Assembly (NCBI RefSeq): GCF_020921035.1
Contig: NC_063155.1
Location: 24,173,294 to 24,237,293 of the forward strand
Direction: 5' to 3'
Length of the DNA: 64,000 nucleotides
Origin: Rhodamnia argentea
Taxonomy: Eukaryota > Streptophyta > Magnoliopsida > Myrtales > Myrtaceae
Both the position numbers and the translations under genes were made by a program. The notes beneath the pieces were generated by a model. The model ran no database searches, had not been told where the DNA came from, and was given only the letters and a program-made list of their open reading frames with translations. This document shows, one piece after another, positions 1 through 13,568 of the stretch (its first letter is position 1; every line of letters begins with the position of its first letter).

Positions 1-313
1 AACCCTTACCCAATTTTCCTCCCCGAAACCACTCTCTCTCACTCTCTCTCTCTCTCTTGCAAGTGTTTTCTCCCTCCTCTGCACCAACCCCTACTTCCCT
101 CTCGAAACCCTAGACTCCTCTCCATCAATCTCGTCTCCTCAAGCTCGCCATCGCTCCATCTCCGTCGCTCCCTCTCTCTCTCTCTCCGCGTCTCCGTCTC
201 CTTGCTCCGCCGTGTGTCCGTGCAAGCTCCGCGTCGCCCCGCCGTCGCTCGTCTCTCCAGCATCTCCCCGATCTCGTCCCCCAGCCCCCCCTCGCCGATT
301 CGTCCGCGGCTCG
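1..313 (+). other. 5' leader of the EXA1-like gene
   Basis: This stretch is pyrimidine-rich, with CT runs around 32-58 and 172-186, and leads into the first ATG of the GYF-domain gene at 314. No ATG starts a long reading frame in the gene frame before 314. CT-rich leaders are common in plant transcripts. The promoter lies mostly or wholly outside the window, so the transcription start is not visible. Confidence 0.55.
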
Positions 314-3300
314 ATGGCTGAAGGCAAGTTGGATCTGCCCGACGATCTGCTGTCCTCGAAGCCGGCCGATCGCTCCTTCCCCCCTCCCAAAAGTACTTCC
401 GCCTCTCTTCTCTCACCTTACGCTTTTTCTCGTTCCTTTGTCCTCGTGTCTTGTTGATCCTCATGTGGCCGTGCCGAATCTGCATTCTTCTCCTTGTTTG
501 GATTGGGCGATTCGGGATGGTTTTGGCGAGTTGTGCCTAATGCGAGGGCCTAGGGTTATGATCCGGAATTATCGAAATAGTGTGGCTGACGCGTTTGAAC
601 TGTTTTATGTGAGGGCAGCTTTTGTCGGATTGGAGTTTCGCACGATATCAGCTATTATGTATTGCATCTATTCACTGTAGCTTATGTTTTAGGCTCACAA
701 AATCGGGCATTTGTTTCGGTCTTGCCTCTATCACTTGCGAGTTTCTGAAGTGGCTTTATAACATATTTTTTCCCCTTTACGACTGTGTTTGTTTTAGATT
801 AGTATGGTTAATTTTTTTGGAGGAGGAGGAAATACGAATGCATCTCTCTCCATTCATAAAGGCATCGTTATGGTTTGATTGTCCTTCATCTGATGAATCA
901 CGTTACTTTTAGACATTTAGATTTTGATTACTCTTTGAACTACTTTAGTTTCATAATTAATATTCTTTTTCTTCTTTTTGGATTTCTTTTTATGAAGCTT
1001 CTGATTTCTTTGCCGGGGTTTCTTCCCCTATGCCGTGCATCAATGTTTATCTGTTTTCCTTCCTTAAGTACAACGAAGCATTGCTTGTTTTTCCGGTGCA
1101 ACATGCCATTCTGGTGATGGAATATTTACTGAACCGGCTTGCGTTTTGTTGGGATTTTCACTGTAGGGAGTAGAACATTAGAAATTGTGCCTTATATGTC
1201 TTTTTGCTCTTCTCCTGATACCTTTGAGTCTGTGTTTGGCATCTTTTTTCTGGTACCAAGTTTATGCAGTTCTTTTTCCAGCTTGTGCCTTTTGATCATG
1301 CTTTCAACTGAGGATTTAATAAGCCCAAGTATTTCCAGCGATACACCTGTTCGTTGCAATGTCAAATTTTTCTTGGCGACGACATATATTATTTTACAGA
1401 ATGTACAGGGATTTTGATAGATCGAGTGCTTGATTGGTACATCGGATACTGCTAAAGCTATTGAAATGATTGGCTATGTTGGATTAACTATGAGATCACC
1501 ATATCATCGATTTGCGTTCACCAACAGAGAGATTTTTATGAAAAACGAACTATACTGTTATGTATATATATATTTTCAACGATATGAGGTGGCTCCAAGC
1601 CTTGAATTTGTGACCTTCCTAGTTTGGGGCTGTCCTGCTAAAGAAATGCCATGAGAACTTTGCTGAGCAGTTTACCATGTCAACTCTGATTTCCCCTATT
1701 GGCTGACCAAAAAATAAAAAACTGATTTCCCCTATTACAATCCTGCTGCATCCTTAATAAGAAATTTATCCCTTCATGATAAGCTGATTGACCATTCACT
1801 GGGTGTACCGTGGGAAGACAAGGTTAAAGCTCGCCTTTCTCAAGTTTTGTATAGTCATTTACTGTCTTTCTCTGTATGTGCTCCTACTTTTATCTTAGGG
1901 TTGTAGATGTATGTGTCTTATTTAATAACTTTCATGTTGAATGCTTGAAATGCTGTTGATAAGTCGGGTAACATTGATGTATTTGGAGGTGCTAACATGT
2001 GCTTATTGTATCTAGTGGAAGCTCTGGGAGGACAGTTTGAGGAAAAGGTGCTCATGGGGCCAAATGATGAGTCAAAAGGTACTTTTTGCAATCTAATTCT
2101 GTAGTTTGAATGTTTGGTTCTTGTGAGGCAGTGGAGAAAATTGCAGTCTGGCAGCAGAATAGCTTGTGTATATATGGCTGCTTTATTTCACTTTTGATTA
2201 TCTCATTAAAGTAGAAGTTATTACAGCAGTTAATCTGTTTGAGTTATTTAATTGCAGATCAAGTGGCATCAGAGAGCAGCATACCTTTGTCCCCTCAATG
2301 GCTCTATGCCAAACCAACCGAGACTAAGATGGTACTTTCAGTGCTCTAAATGGCCATAGATACTGAGGTTTTTCCTCTGGATAGATTTTTTTTCTCAGAA
2401 GATAGTTTTACGGCATAGAATTGTAGAAAGGGCCTTGATTGAAAAGTTGGCTCTAATTTTGGCACTTGAGGGTGTGCCATACTTATAGAAATAGGTTGCT
2501 CTTCATGATAAATGTGATAGAGTTTGTGACATTTTTCATGGTACGAGTTGCATGTTGAGAATGTAAGATATTCGTTAAGGTGTTTTTGGAGGGAGGAATT
2601 CTTTTAGGACCTCTTTGTTGTAGATGAATATCTGAACTGCTAGCGATTTTGGATAAGGACGTGTTCTTTCCCTCCTTGGCCGTCATTCTTAAAATAGAAT
2701 ATGTTAATAGTGGAAATATTGTATTATCGATTTGCTGCAACTTCAATACCAGGGCGAGTAAACAATGTACAAATACTGTTCCTGATGTATGGCTCTAATT
2801 TTGGTTTTTAAAGCAACCTAAACCCCCAGGAATAGAAACAGCTCTAGCAACAATTGAAGAATTGTAGCTGGTGCATAGCGATCCCAACTAGGACTTTCTA
2901 TTCAGTCAGATATCTTTATGAGACACAGTGTCGTTGCATGTTGACCATCATTAGACTGAATTTCTCTTAGAGACTTGGCTCTACTTCCCTAATGATTTTT
3001 GGCTGGTCTGCAGTTTTTTGGCTGCTTCTTGTTTTCTTAGTAGTAGCTTTTATGAGTCTTTGCACTGTAGGACATCATTTTTGTTTCTCTTAAGCTGTCC
3101 CCCTCTCCCGTAGATTTCTTTAAGACTACTGGGATTGCAGGATCTGGAAGATGCATTTATGAAGTATCGATGTTTATTGCCACTTACCTGTTCTTCTCTA
3201 TGTATCAGGAAATGCGAGCTCCATCTTCAGCGTCAGTTGGAAATTCGGGTGATCCCACTCAAAAGGAGAACTGGCGTTTGGAAGGGACTGAGGACAAAAA

Positions 3301-6300
3301 AGACTGGAGGAGAGCTGCCACTGACAATGAAAGTGGCCGTCGCTGGCGTGAAGAGGAAAGGGAAACTAGCCTACTTGGCAGTAGGAGAGACCGCAGGAAA
3401 CCAGATCGTCGTGTTGACAGCGTTCCGGTTCGGGAAACTAATGAAGGTAGAACATTGGCTGCCAGTGATAAGTGGAGCGATGGTAATGCTCGCACAGCTG
3501 GGCATGAAGCACGACGTGATAGCAAGTGGTCTTCAAGGTGGGGTCCTGAGGACAAGGACAAAGAATCTCGCAATGAAAAGAGGGCAGATGCAGAGAAGGA
3601 AGATGGTCATGTTGACAATTCACCACTTTTGGGCAGCAATCGTGGTGCTCCTGAGCGTGAATCTGAGTCCCGTGATAAGTGGAGGCCACGCCATAGAATG
3701 GAAGTTCATTCCAGTGGTTCGACTCCCTACCGCGCTGCTCCTGGATTTGGAACTGAGAGAGGAAGGGTGGAGGGTTCACATATGGGGTTTACCGTTGGAC
3801 GAGGAAGGTCCAGTACGATGGGAAGATCTTTGGGTGCCATCGGTGCTGCTCATTCTGACAAGAGTGAAAGCGTCCCTGGAAAACCAATAGTCTTAACCGA
3901 TTCTTTTTGTTACCCAAGGGCAAAGCTTCTTGACATTTATCGCAAGCAAAAAGTCGAACAATCCTTTGCTTCCATGCCTGATGACATGGAAGAATTAGCG
4001 CCCATAGCTCAAGCAGACGTTGCTGAACCGCTAGCTTTCGTAACCCCTGATGCTGACGAGGAGGTAATAATGAATACACGATTTTTACCTTCTTAGTCTT
4101 CTTTGTCTATTTGTTTCAGCCAGAAGTTTTATTTATTTGATTGAGGTTAATCTCCTAATCTTCATGTTTTTCGTTCAAAAAATTAGGCTGTCCTTGGTGA
4201 TATATGGAGGGGTAAGATCACTGGCAGTGGAGCTGTGTATAATTCATTTAGAAAAGGCAGATCAACGGAAAATGTTACTGGTATTTAACTCAGGAACTAT
4301 GCTTCTCTTTGTGTGCTAATTTTTATGTCACTGAATCTTCTGCCAATTTTCAATTTTCAGGTCTTGGTGATGTTGAATCTGCTGACGAGGGGAAACAGGG
4401 CATTCTCTCCTTGGTACCCACTGAAGAGAATGGCGATACCTTCCAAGAACTTTTGGGAAGCGATAACTCTCGAGCTGATGATAACACTGCACTGGGGGGT
4501 AAATGACTTTCTTCCTCCTGTTTCTGTCTGTTTTTGATATGTACTGCAGTGCAGGGGTGTAATCATTCGATATGTTTTACTAGAGTTAGCTTGAACTTAT
4601 TAGTTTCATCTTATGGTGCAGAGGATGTTAAAAACCAAGGAGTGGAGCAGAAAATTGCTGGTGAAATTATTCATCATGGGGAGTCTGTTGATAATGGTAC
4701 CCGAGGATCATATGAAATAGATGGTCCTTACTTTGCCACTTCCCAGACAAATATTGCCAATAGTGGGACGGGGACACTATCTGCTTTTACCGATCAATCT
4801 CAATTTCAAGAAATTGGTGGCAGATCCAAGCTTCCTAATAACTCAACTTCTCTATTTGGATTGATCCCTCCTCTTCAACACCAGGGTGGAAACATCCATC
4901 ATTTAAGTTCTAATGAGGCAAAAGAGTCAGAGAGGAGTATTTCCGCGGATGAGCTTAGTTTATACTACCTTGATCCTCAAGGGGAGATACAAGGACCTTT
5001 TCTTGGGTTGGACATCATTTCGTGGTTTGAACAGGGGTTTTTTGGCACTGACTTACCAGTCCGCCTGGCAGATGCCCCTGAAGGAAAACCTTTTCAAGAA
5101 TTGGGTGAGGTGATGCCGCATCTTAAGGAGGGCATCCATGCCATTGCCACTGGTGCTGATCAGATTTTGAAATTAGATGAAGCTAGTGCTTTAGGTGGTA
5201 AGTTGGAGACTGGTGTGCCTGCTGCTGCTCCTGCTGGTAAAGTTGATGATTTATACATCATGGAAAATCGGTCGTTACCAGAGATTAGGAATATGTCGGC
5301 TCAGAATGTCCAACGCATAGTATCTGAATCTGGTGTCCCACATCTGTCTCATTTGGAGATGGGGTTTAATGATTTTGCTGCCCAAGATGAAGGTGAGTTC
5401 TCTTATAAGTGCCACCTTTGCTTTTGCTTGTACTGTTTCTCATTTGGCTGTGATTTATTGTCTTGATAAGTGTGTTGGCAGTCGTTAGTTGTGGGAAAGA
5501 ATAGCAATGATCCCTATTCTCATCGTACTGTTTCTTTCCAGAAATTGTTTTCCCAGGAAGACCAGGAAGTAGTGGCCATCCTATTGGAAGATCTACTGGA
5601 AACATCCACGATGCTTCTCTGAAACCTCTGAGCCACTCTTCTGTTCAAGCTGAGTTGAAAGCACCCAGCATGCAAAACCAAAATGATAACATGATGCATC
5701 CTTTTGGTTTACTTTGGTCTGAGATTGAAGCCACTAATGCAAAGCATACCTCTGCATCCAACTTGCCTTCTGCCATGGGAAGGGGTCCTCAATTTGGAGG
5801 CATTTCCGACCCAGCTCTCATTGCAGATAATTGGCCTGATTCATACAGAAGGAATGCAGCTTTTGACTACCCGAACTTGTATCCGGAAACTGTGGCTTCT
5901 CGAAACTTTCCACGCATGGAACAGGAATCAAACCGTCTTGATCTATCGGAGCAACTATTGTCAAGGCAACTTCAGCATCACCATCTCCAACAGCAAAACC
6001 TGTTACCTTTTCATGCAAATTCTGGCCATTCCATTTTGGAACAAATGGCTGGTGAACAAATGGCACACCAGCAGCAGCTGGCCGCCCATGCTGTACCGGA
6101 AATGGAACATCTAAGGGCACTACAGCTCCAACAGCAGCGACAACATCAGCTTCAACGTCAGTTGCAGCAGCAGCAGCAGTTTCAGCATCAGCAAAAACTT
6201 CTGCAGGAGCAACAGCAGTCTCAAGTGCAACAGGTCCTACTTGAACAAATCCTGAGAAACCGTATGCATGATCCTGGCCTTGCACAGTCCCCTGTTGATC

Positions 6301-9130
6301 CTCTGAGAGCCAACAATGCTCTTGATCGGGCTATATTGGAACAACAGCTTCTCAATGAGCTGAAACAACGCTCTCATCATCCTGCCAGACATATTGATCC
6401 ATCACTTGAGCAGAGAACCGAGGCAAAATTCGCTCGTATGCCACCAGAGCTTCAAGAGTTACTCATAGCTCGTGCTCAGCGTGGACAACTTCAGCCTTTG
6501 GACCATCATATACTGCAAGAGCAACTTCAAGCTAGGCAGTTCCCAATGGGAATGGGGCTACCTCCCAATTTGGAAGAAAGGCGCCTTGGTTCTGGCTGGC
6601 CAGTTGATGAAACTGATCAGTTCCTTAGGATGCACAGTAGTCATCGAGCTCACTCATCAGGGTTTAGCCCACTAGATTTTTATCAGCAACAACAGGGGCC
6701 ATCCAATGAAGACCAGCTGAGCTTCTTTGACAGGAATCCTTCGCTACAGGAGCGTATGAGACAAGGTTCTTATGAACCTAGCGGGCCGCCTTTTGACCGT
6801 TCAATTTCTTTACCAACTGGAAATGCTGGAGTGAATCTGGATGTCCTAAATGCTATGACTCGTGTTCATGGTTTGGACATGCAAGAGTCTAGCACAAGAA
6901 CAAAATCTGCTGCTCAAGCAAAGTTTGCTTCGGAATTGCACCCTCGAGGTGCCACCCGCTCTTTACTTCCTAACCAATTTCATACTTCTCAGCTGGATGC
7001 ACTGGATGGTCACTGGTCTGAGAATAATGGGCAGCTCGCAAATGATTGGATGGAATCTCGAATTCAGCAATTGCATATTGGTGCTGAACGCCAAAAAAGG
7101 GAACAATTTGGTAAAATTACTTCTGAGGACCCGAGTTCGTGGATGTCAGATGGACAAGATGATGACAAGTCAAAGCAGCTTCTGATGGATTTGCTTCATC
7201 AGAATTCTGGTCATCAACCCGCCCAGTATGCAGATGTTAGCGAGGGAGTACCGGGGGAGAGAAGGCCTATATCTGGCTTTTACTCTAGTTCGAACACTCT
7301 GGATCGTCAATTTAATATGCTTCAGGACAGAGAAGCTGGTTTAAGCAACTCGTTTCCTGTTGGTTCCTATGGATCAAATTCCTCTGATCGTGCCAGCAGT
7401 TTTGAAAACAGAGATGAGTTGCCATTCAGAATGGATTCTGGGGCATTGGCTGCGGCAGATCCATTCTTGTCCGGTATTCACGGATCTGGGATGGGTTTTC
7501 ACACTAATCCAAGCAGGAACGACAGTATTTCAGCTCATACAAAGGAGCTTGCGGAGGCAGAGGGGAGGAAGGGTATGTCAAAAAGTGAGAGCAAATTAAA
7601 GGGCTCGCTCTTTGAGATTCAAGAAGCCACGGCTGAACAAACATTATTGGCTGCTACAGATCATGGTGGAGTACCTATCAATTCCTTTAGCAGGCATGCT
7701 TCACTCGGTGCTGCTGCAGGTACTTTAGCTTGGATGTTCTTGTTAGTTTTTATTATGGTTATGTTCAATTTTTATAGGTAAATATGTTTTGAATATTTTA
7801 TAGGTGAAAATACAGTCTTCTATGACGAAGGAATTGGAAACCAGTATCCTGAACAGATAAGCAAGGATCAGTAAGTATCCCTTCCTGCATTGCCTAAAGA
7901 GTGGAGGAGGAGCATAGTTGTGGTGTTTGTCTCACTTAATTGTTGAATATGGCGGCAGGCAATTGATGCTGAACCTGAAATTGCTAGCTTGATAGCCAAG
8001 ATGCTTCTGTTGTTTTGGATTCACTTTTCTTGTCCACTCATGTAATTGAGGGTTCCTTTGTTGCAAATGATATTCAGAAAACTGAAAGCTGGTGTTATAA
8101 TTAGTTTTATTCTATCATCTTTTGGACTCTTGCAATTACTCATATTAGTCATTGTTTGCATGGCATACGACTTAGTTTTAGAGAGTTATATCGCCATGAT
8201 TTTGTTAGTTTTGTGTAATGCAGGTTACTCTGGGTTTATTTTACTGGTCATTAATTTGGTTGCATTGTTGATATATATTTTGGATCATGTCGACTCTAAA
8301 TCTTGTACAATGGATCTTACTTCCCTCCTAAACTCTAAATGCTGGTTATCTCCCAGAACAAAGTTCTAGGAGGTCACTAATGGCTGATGACGGTCGATCC
8401 ATGGTTATCTTTCTTTCTTCTTCTTTGGGTCTTTGGTATGGCAGTCCATTCTTCTTTGTATGTCTTGACTTAATTACTCATACATGTTTGGCAATGGCTT
8501 TTGACAGTGTGCGAGTCATTTTGTCCAAAAGTCAAGACAATATGCTGCTCAGAGGCCCATCCCAGGAAGGACCGTCAGAGCTTGTGTCTGATCCTCTTGC
8601 GAGGCTCAAAAGTGCTGTTCCTAGTGTTCCTGATGGTAAGTTTGATGTTTTCTGCTTGTCCCCTTTGGAGTTGTTGATCAGTTAAGTGGGGATGGTTGTG
8701 TTCTGTTTGGGTGGATTTGGGCGGAGATTTTGTTCAACTGAGTTGATTCCTATTTGGCTGCTGGGTAAATTTTCATTGGGTCTGTAATTTTACAGGTTCG
8801 AGACAAGACCAAGGAGGTAATCCAACAAAGCAAGGTGTTGAGGACATTGCGGCTGCCAAGAAAGATATGCGGTTCAGGCGTACTTCATCTTGCAATGACG
8901 CAGATGTGTCGGAAGCGTCGTTTATTGACATGCTAAAAAGCACGAAGAAGACTGCACCACAAGAACCCCAATCGGCAGCAGGACTTTCAGAATCATTAGA
9001 AGGAATTCAAGCTGGACGAAGTGGAAAGAAGAAAGGGAAGAAAGGGAAGCAAATCGATCCCGCCCTTTTGGGTTTCAAAGTCACCAGCAATCGCATCATG
9101 ATGGGCGAAATTCAACGTATAGATGATTAA
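314..9130 (+). CDS. EXA1: EXA1-like GYF-domain protein (translation regulator), 1593 aa
   Basis: Eleven coding exons read in phase: 314-392, 2016-2078, 2258-2331, 3209-4063, 4187-4280, 4361-4498, 4622-5392, 5542-7719, 7804-7870, 8508-8635 and 8796-9130 (4782 nt). Seen in the protein: a plant-specific N-terminus with SPQWLYAKP near residue 60, an Arg/Glu/Asp-rich region (about 80-270), a canonical eIF4E-binding motif YPRAKLL at 307-313, a GYF domain at about 547-600 (core GPF then WFEQGFF), a Gln-rich stretch at about 830-930 and a basic conserved tail ending in [13 protein letters not shown]. Known for the family: GYF domains bind proline-rich partners, and Arabidopsis EXA1/MUSE11 binds eIF4E-family factors, represses translation of some immune receptors and is a host factor for potexviruses. 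Length fits the family (about 1490-1710 aa). The two-to-three Arabidopsis paralogues are similar, so exact orthology to EXA1 is inferred. Long introns 1 and 3 separate the small first exons. Confidence 0.9.
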
Positions 9131-9948
9131 AGCCCCTTTGTAAACTTTTATACATGGTGTACAGAGATTAGGAGCTTGTATAGATTTAGACGTGTTCAGT
9201 AGCGTGTAGTGTATAGTGTTCATCTGTCCACAGAAAATTTTCGCCCTTGTTTTTCTTTGGTCATGGACAGCGAGATGTATAAAAAATCGGCTTCTAACAA
9301 TGTAAATTGTACCAATTGAATAAGTCAAGTGAGATTCCACCTGACGAGTTACAACGCCGTCTCTTTTGCTCTCTTTGTTTTGTTTTGCTCGCTTCATTCC
9401 GCGACATTTGCTTCGGATTAGTAGCAGGGAATCCAGCATGTTGAACCAGCGGCATTTTGTTTTGGAGGACGACAGCCATTTTGCGGAACTTGATCTTCTA
9501 ACAGGCTCAAGTAATGAGTTGTTGAATTTCTCCTGTCAACGGTGGATGGTTAATAGGACAGAGCATAATTGAGCAAAACCATCTATTACCGACGTATTGT
9601 AGTGCGAGTCGTATTTCAAAGAGACTTCAAATAACTAGAGTTACAAGACCAACCAACTTCAAAACATAAAGTTGTCATTGCATAACGATCCTAAAGAAGC
9701 AAATTAAACGGTGGTGGCACCACAGCAGTGATCCACCAACGGTCACCATACACATCAGCCCTCCCATGGGGAGTGGGATGGACTCTCTGCCCTTTTAACA
9801 CTCCTCGCAGCACCACGAAATCCTCGCCTGGGAAGTTGGAACACAACACCTAGCCATTTTCTATCTGCGCCTCGTCTGAAATTCTTGTCTCGCCTTATCT
9901 AACGGCACTGAAATTTTTTGTTGCACGGCGTTCTCATAAACCGAATGC
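9131..9948. other. Convergent 3' flanks
   Basis: This spacer lies between the stop codon of the GYF gene on + and the stop codon of the amidohydrolase on -. It should contain both 3' UTRs. Short open frames here are not convincing, and I see no repeat or RNA gene. Confidence 0.6.
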
Positions 9949-12900
9949 TTAGACCCAGCAATTTGGGAAGAGCTTCCCGACTGTTCTGCCCATGAGCCAT
10001 TCCAGCTCAGAAGATGCTACAGGCACTTGTTCAGCAATGAGAGAGAGAGCATCTTTGGCACCTTTATAACCACACTCTGGTACTACGAATGGGAAGTCAC
10101 TGCAAAAAGGAAAAAAAGAAGAAGATATAAAGCAAAACACACAAAAGCCAAGTGAGTTTGATTTCCTCGTTGGTGTGCTCTAAATATCCTCTCCACGTGT
10201 TCTTTTGTTCAAGGAGTGAAGCTGGCAAAACTTACCTGCCCCACATTATTCGGTTCACACCATAGTGGGTAATAAGTTTTGAAAGAAGGTCAGATAAATC
10301 GAGGTACGGAAATGGCATTCTCGACACTCTGAAAAGAGCACTGAGTTTTACGTACACCTGTTCAGTAAAAGATCGTGTCAACAAGAACCTCCAGCTGATA
10401 TGTTAATAAGAGATAGAAATCCACTGTGAAAGACGGTCTAAAGAGGTGGGGTTGTCCAAGCGAAAAATACAAGAAGACGTGGCTCAGAAAGTTATTATTC
10501 ATGAGTAACATTTAAACAACACTTGCTATATGGCAGCAGCAACCAAGTAAAAAGTCGTATTAATAGAAACGGAGAAGAAACTGCACGCCTGTCTAGGACA
10601 CCGATACCTGAGGGTATCTGGACAATCTTAGAAGCTCAGAGAAGGTGCGACTATCCTCATCGTTTCTGAACAAGACAAATAAGTGCGTCAATGTTTGCTA
10701 AACATCTAAGGAATTGAATGACATCTTGATGTCAGTACAATTAAATCACTCACAGTGGTGGCTTGCAGAAAGCTAAATGATCAAGCAAAACCACTGTCGA
10801 AGGAAATTCTTTGCACAGCTCCTCGATTTCTGAAATATGGAGATTGAGGCCCTGGGTAATTACAGAAATGTGAGCTCATAGCATTTCAATATAATGAGTG
10901 AGAATTCGAATGAAGGCTCAAGATGCGATATAAGGTCTTTGAGATATATTGGTCTTGCGAATAACAAGACATAAACATCGGTTTAAACCTTACCAAAAAA
11001 AAAAAATATCGGTTTACGCCATAAAACCGACAACTTCATCAAGAATCACATAGCAGACAAAAATGTCCGCATAATTGAAAAGGAGGATGCCATACTTTCA
11101 TGCACATGAAGCCCACAGGTACCCCAAGCTCTCCCGCTTTAGAGAACAATGCCTTTCCAACTTCATTGGTCATCTGCCAACATCAACATGTATGTTATAG
11201 ACATCACAGAAACTCAGAGAAGTTCACTGTTCTTTATACTAAATTCCAGTAGCGTCTAATACAGGTTTGAAGGATCAAGATTCGCACTTTGCCAGAATCT
11301 AGGACATCTTACACGAATTCTCCCTCTTAGGATGTCCGACATAAAAAGCTTTTACACTGATAGAATCTTCCCTCCTCGTTCATTAGCATATGCAAAATTG
11401 CGTTTCGTTTCTGTATAATTGAAGCCATCTTTAAAGCCAGAATACATGATCCTTGGCAACCAGTTCATAGCGCAGAAGTACAAAGTATGCAGAAATTTCT
11501 TTCTTTCTTTCTCATATTGGTTCCTCCTGAAAGTCAGTGGAACTATCTGCTGGATACGTCTAATACCGCATGTACTAAATCTGAATCAGCAAAGAAAATC
11601 ATCTCAAAGCAGTTGTGCTGATAGTTCGGATTGAAATCAACACCTTTTGACCGGAAGGCCACAGATATGGGTTGAAACGAACAGCTCTAAAACCATCCTG
11701 TCACTATAACGGAACAACATCAGAGATTAGCCTAATTCCATCAAGTACTTTTAAATGATGACAACTGCAATGTTCAGACCTTCAAAACAAGCTGCTCCAA
11801 CTTCTCAATCCCACTTCCATCTTCTGCAGCATTGGCAAGGCAACAACCAGCAAATTTAGTTGGATACTTTTTTAAGATGCTGTGCAAGTACAAGATTGTA
11901 TGAGGAAAATACATACCGAAAAGGAGAGCAATTAAGCAGAGCATACTCCAGTTGACCATGAGTTACTATACTTTACAAGGTAAATAGTAATCGAACCAGT
12001 GACATCCAATTTGATGGGGGAAAAAAGTGAAGCTAAATTCTTGATGACTATTGATCTACTATTTGATTGCCCATATTTAGAAATGCAGCAATTTCAGCCA
12101 CCACTTGTGTGGCATCCAACTTAGGGCAGGACTAGTGCATGAAGTCTTAGATAATTCTAGTTTCTGCTATGAAGAATCAAATTGTGCGAAGAACGATATA
12201 AATTTCAACAGACCTCGTCACTAAAGAGTGGTCGAACTTGTGATTAATAGGTTGCACAATGAGAGCACCATCTACGCCTGCTTCATCCATACACTGCATA
12301 AATAAAACAACATGAACAGCCAAACCTCACTGAGAACGGCTTTCTAACCAAGATCGTACCTTTTCGTGCATCCACTTGGTTCATTATCTTATCTGCAGAT
12401 GGCAGATGCTTCTGTACTCATCCATCTTTGAACAAATTAACACTATGTCTAAACATTTCACGTTAACCAGATTAGCCCTACTTCTCTGTGACAATAATCT
12501 TGACCCAATAACAAGAACCCTTCACGCATATTCATTTTTTGATGCCCATAACACAAAAAATACCTAAAGAAAGGAAAATAGATGCATATTTCCCGAGTAA
12601 GAAGACACTTCCAGTTACATTTGTTCTCGTCTTTGGCTCAACTAATTTAAGATGAATAGAGTAAAAGTACACCAAAATCTGCATAAATCAGCTCTCAAAT
12701 TGGGTCTGCTCCGCCTTTTATCTCAAGAATGTCACATTCTTAACCACCATAAGACATACCTGGAGAAGAAAATCAACATCTCCCGGTAAAGTCGGTTCTT
12801 GCCCAGGAAAGTAGGGATATTTCTCTTCAGCCTACACTAAGCCCAAAAAAAAAAAAAAACCAGAAAAGAAGAAGAAATTACACAAACATAATAAACACAA

Positions 12901-13283
12901 CTCCAGACCACAAATGCAATCAACTTGTCGAAACTAACGATCATCTCGTCCTCAACTTTCGTAGTTACCCCTCGAATCTAACTAAGATAGAAAATCCACC
13001 CTCCTCGTTTCAGCAATTCTGGCGAGACCGAAACAAGCACACACAGGAAGCGGAATTTTCGCGAACTTTCGGGAAGTGGGTCGACGATTACCTCCGCAGG
13101 AGAAGCCCACACGTGCAGGTGCGAATCGATCACTTTCGTGGAGAACGATGCTCTGCCCTCGGTCCCGCCTGTGGCCATTTTAGCTGCAGAAGGTTTCAAC
13201 GGCGATTTCTGATGAACTGTCGTGACGACGGGTAAGGAGGTGTGAGGATGGATTGTGAGGAAAGGCCTCACTCTCCCTGCCAT
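9949..13283 (-). CDS. Amidohydrolase-2 family metal-dependent hydrolase, 334 aa
   Basis: Ten exons on the minus strand join in frame (1005 nt): 13283-13092, 12831-12760, 12293-12214, 11879-11780, 11697-11644, 11173-11096, 10851-10754, 10665-10608, 10357-10236 and 10099-9949. The product has the TIM-barrel amidohydrolase signature: DSHLHVW at 53-59 (metal-binding HxH), His at 106 and 110, LLDH with His217, and WGSDFP with Asp286 as the late metal/catalytic aspartate. Known for the family (COG3618-like, related to fuconolactonases and 2-pyrone-4,6-dicarboxylate hydrolase): hydrolysis of lactones or amides. The plant substrate is not known to me. The first ATG gives a 35-residue Ser/Lys/Arg/His-rich extension before a second ATG at 13178, just ahead of the conserved domain. 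The longer form could carry an organelle transit peptide; which start is used cannot be decided here. Confidence 0.9.
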
Positions 13284-13568
13284 TTTTAAAGGTGTGGACT
13301 GCGGAGCGTATGGGAAAATCCATGGATTCGCTTACGGAGAAGCATAGAAGCCAACTCGTGCGGATGTCAGCCGTCCGATCAGAAGAAGATGAAAAATTTA
13401 CGTCGTCCGATCATTTTCAAAAGAACCCCGTTTGTTTTGATCTAGAATTAGCAGAAGAAGAAGGTATGACCAAAAAAAGAAATTTACTTTCCTCGCCGAC
13501 GTTAACAATAATTCTCAAGATTTCAAAAAATTACAGAAAAAATTATGACTAAATCTAAGCATCAATAC

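Noticed and set aside
3135..3890. 251-codon + strand frame in exon 4 of the GYF gene
   Set aside because: It is a shifted frame without ATG; the overlapping frame contains the family-conserved sequence and joins neighbouring exons.
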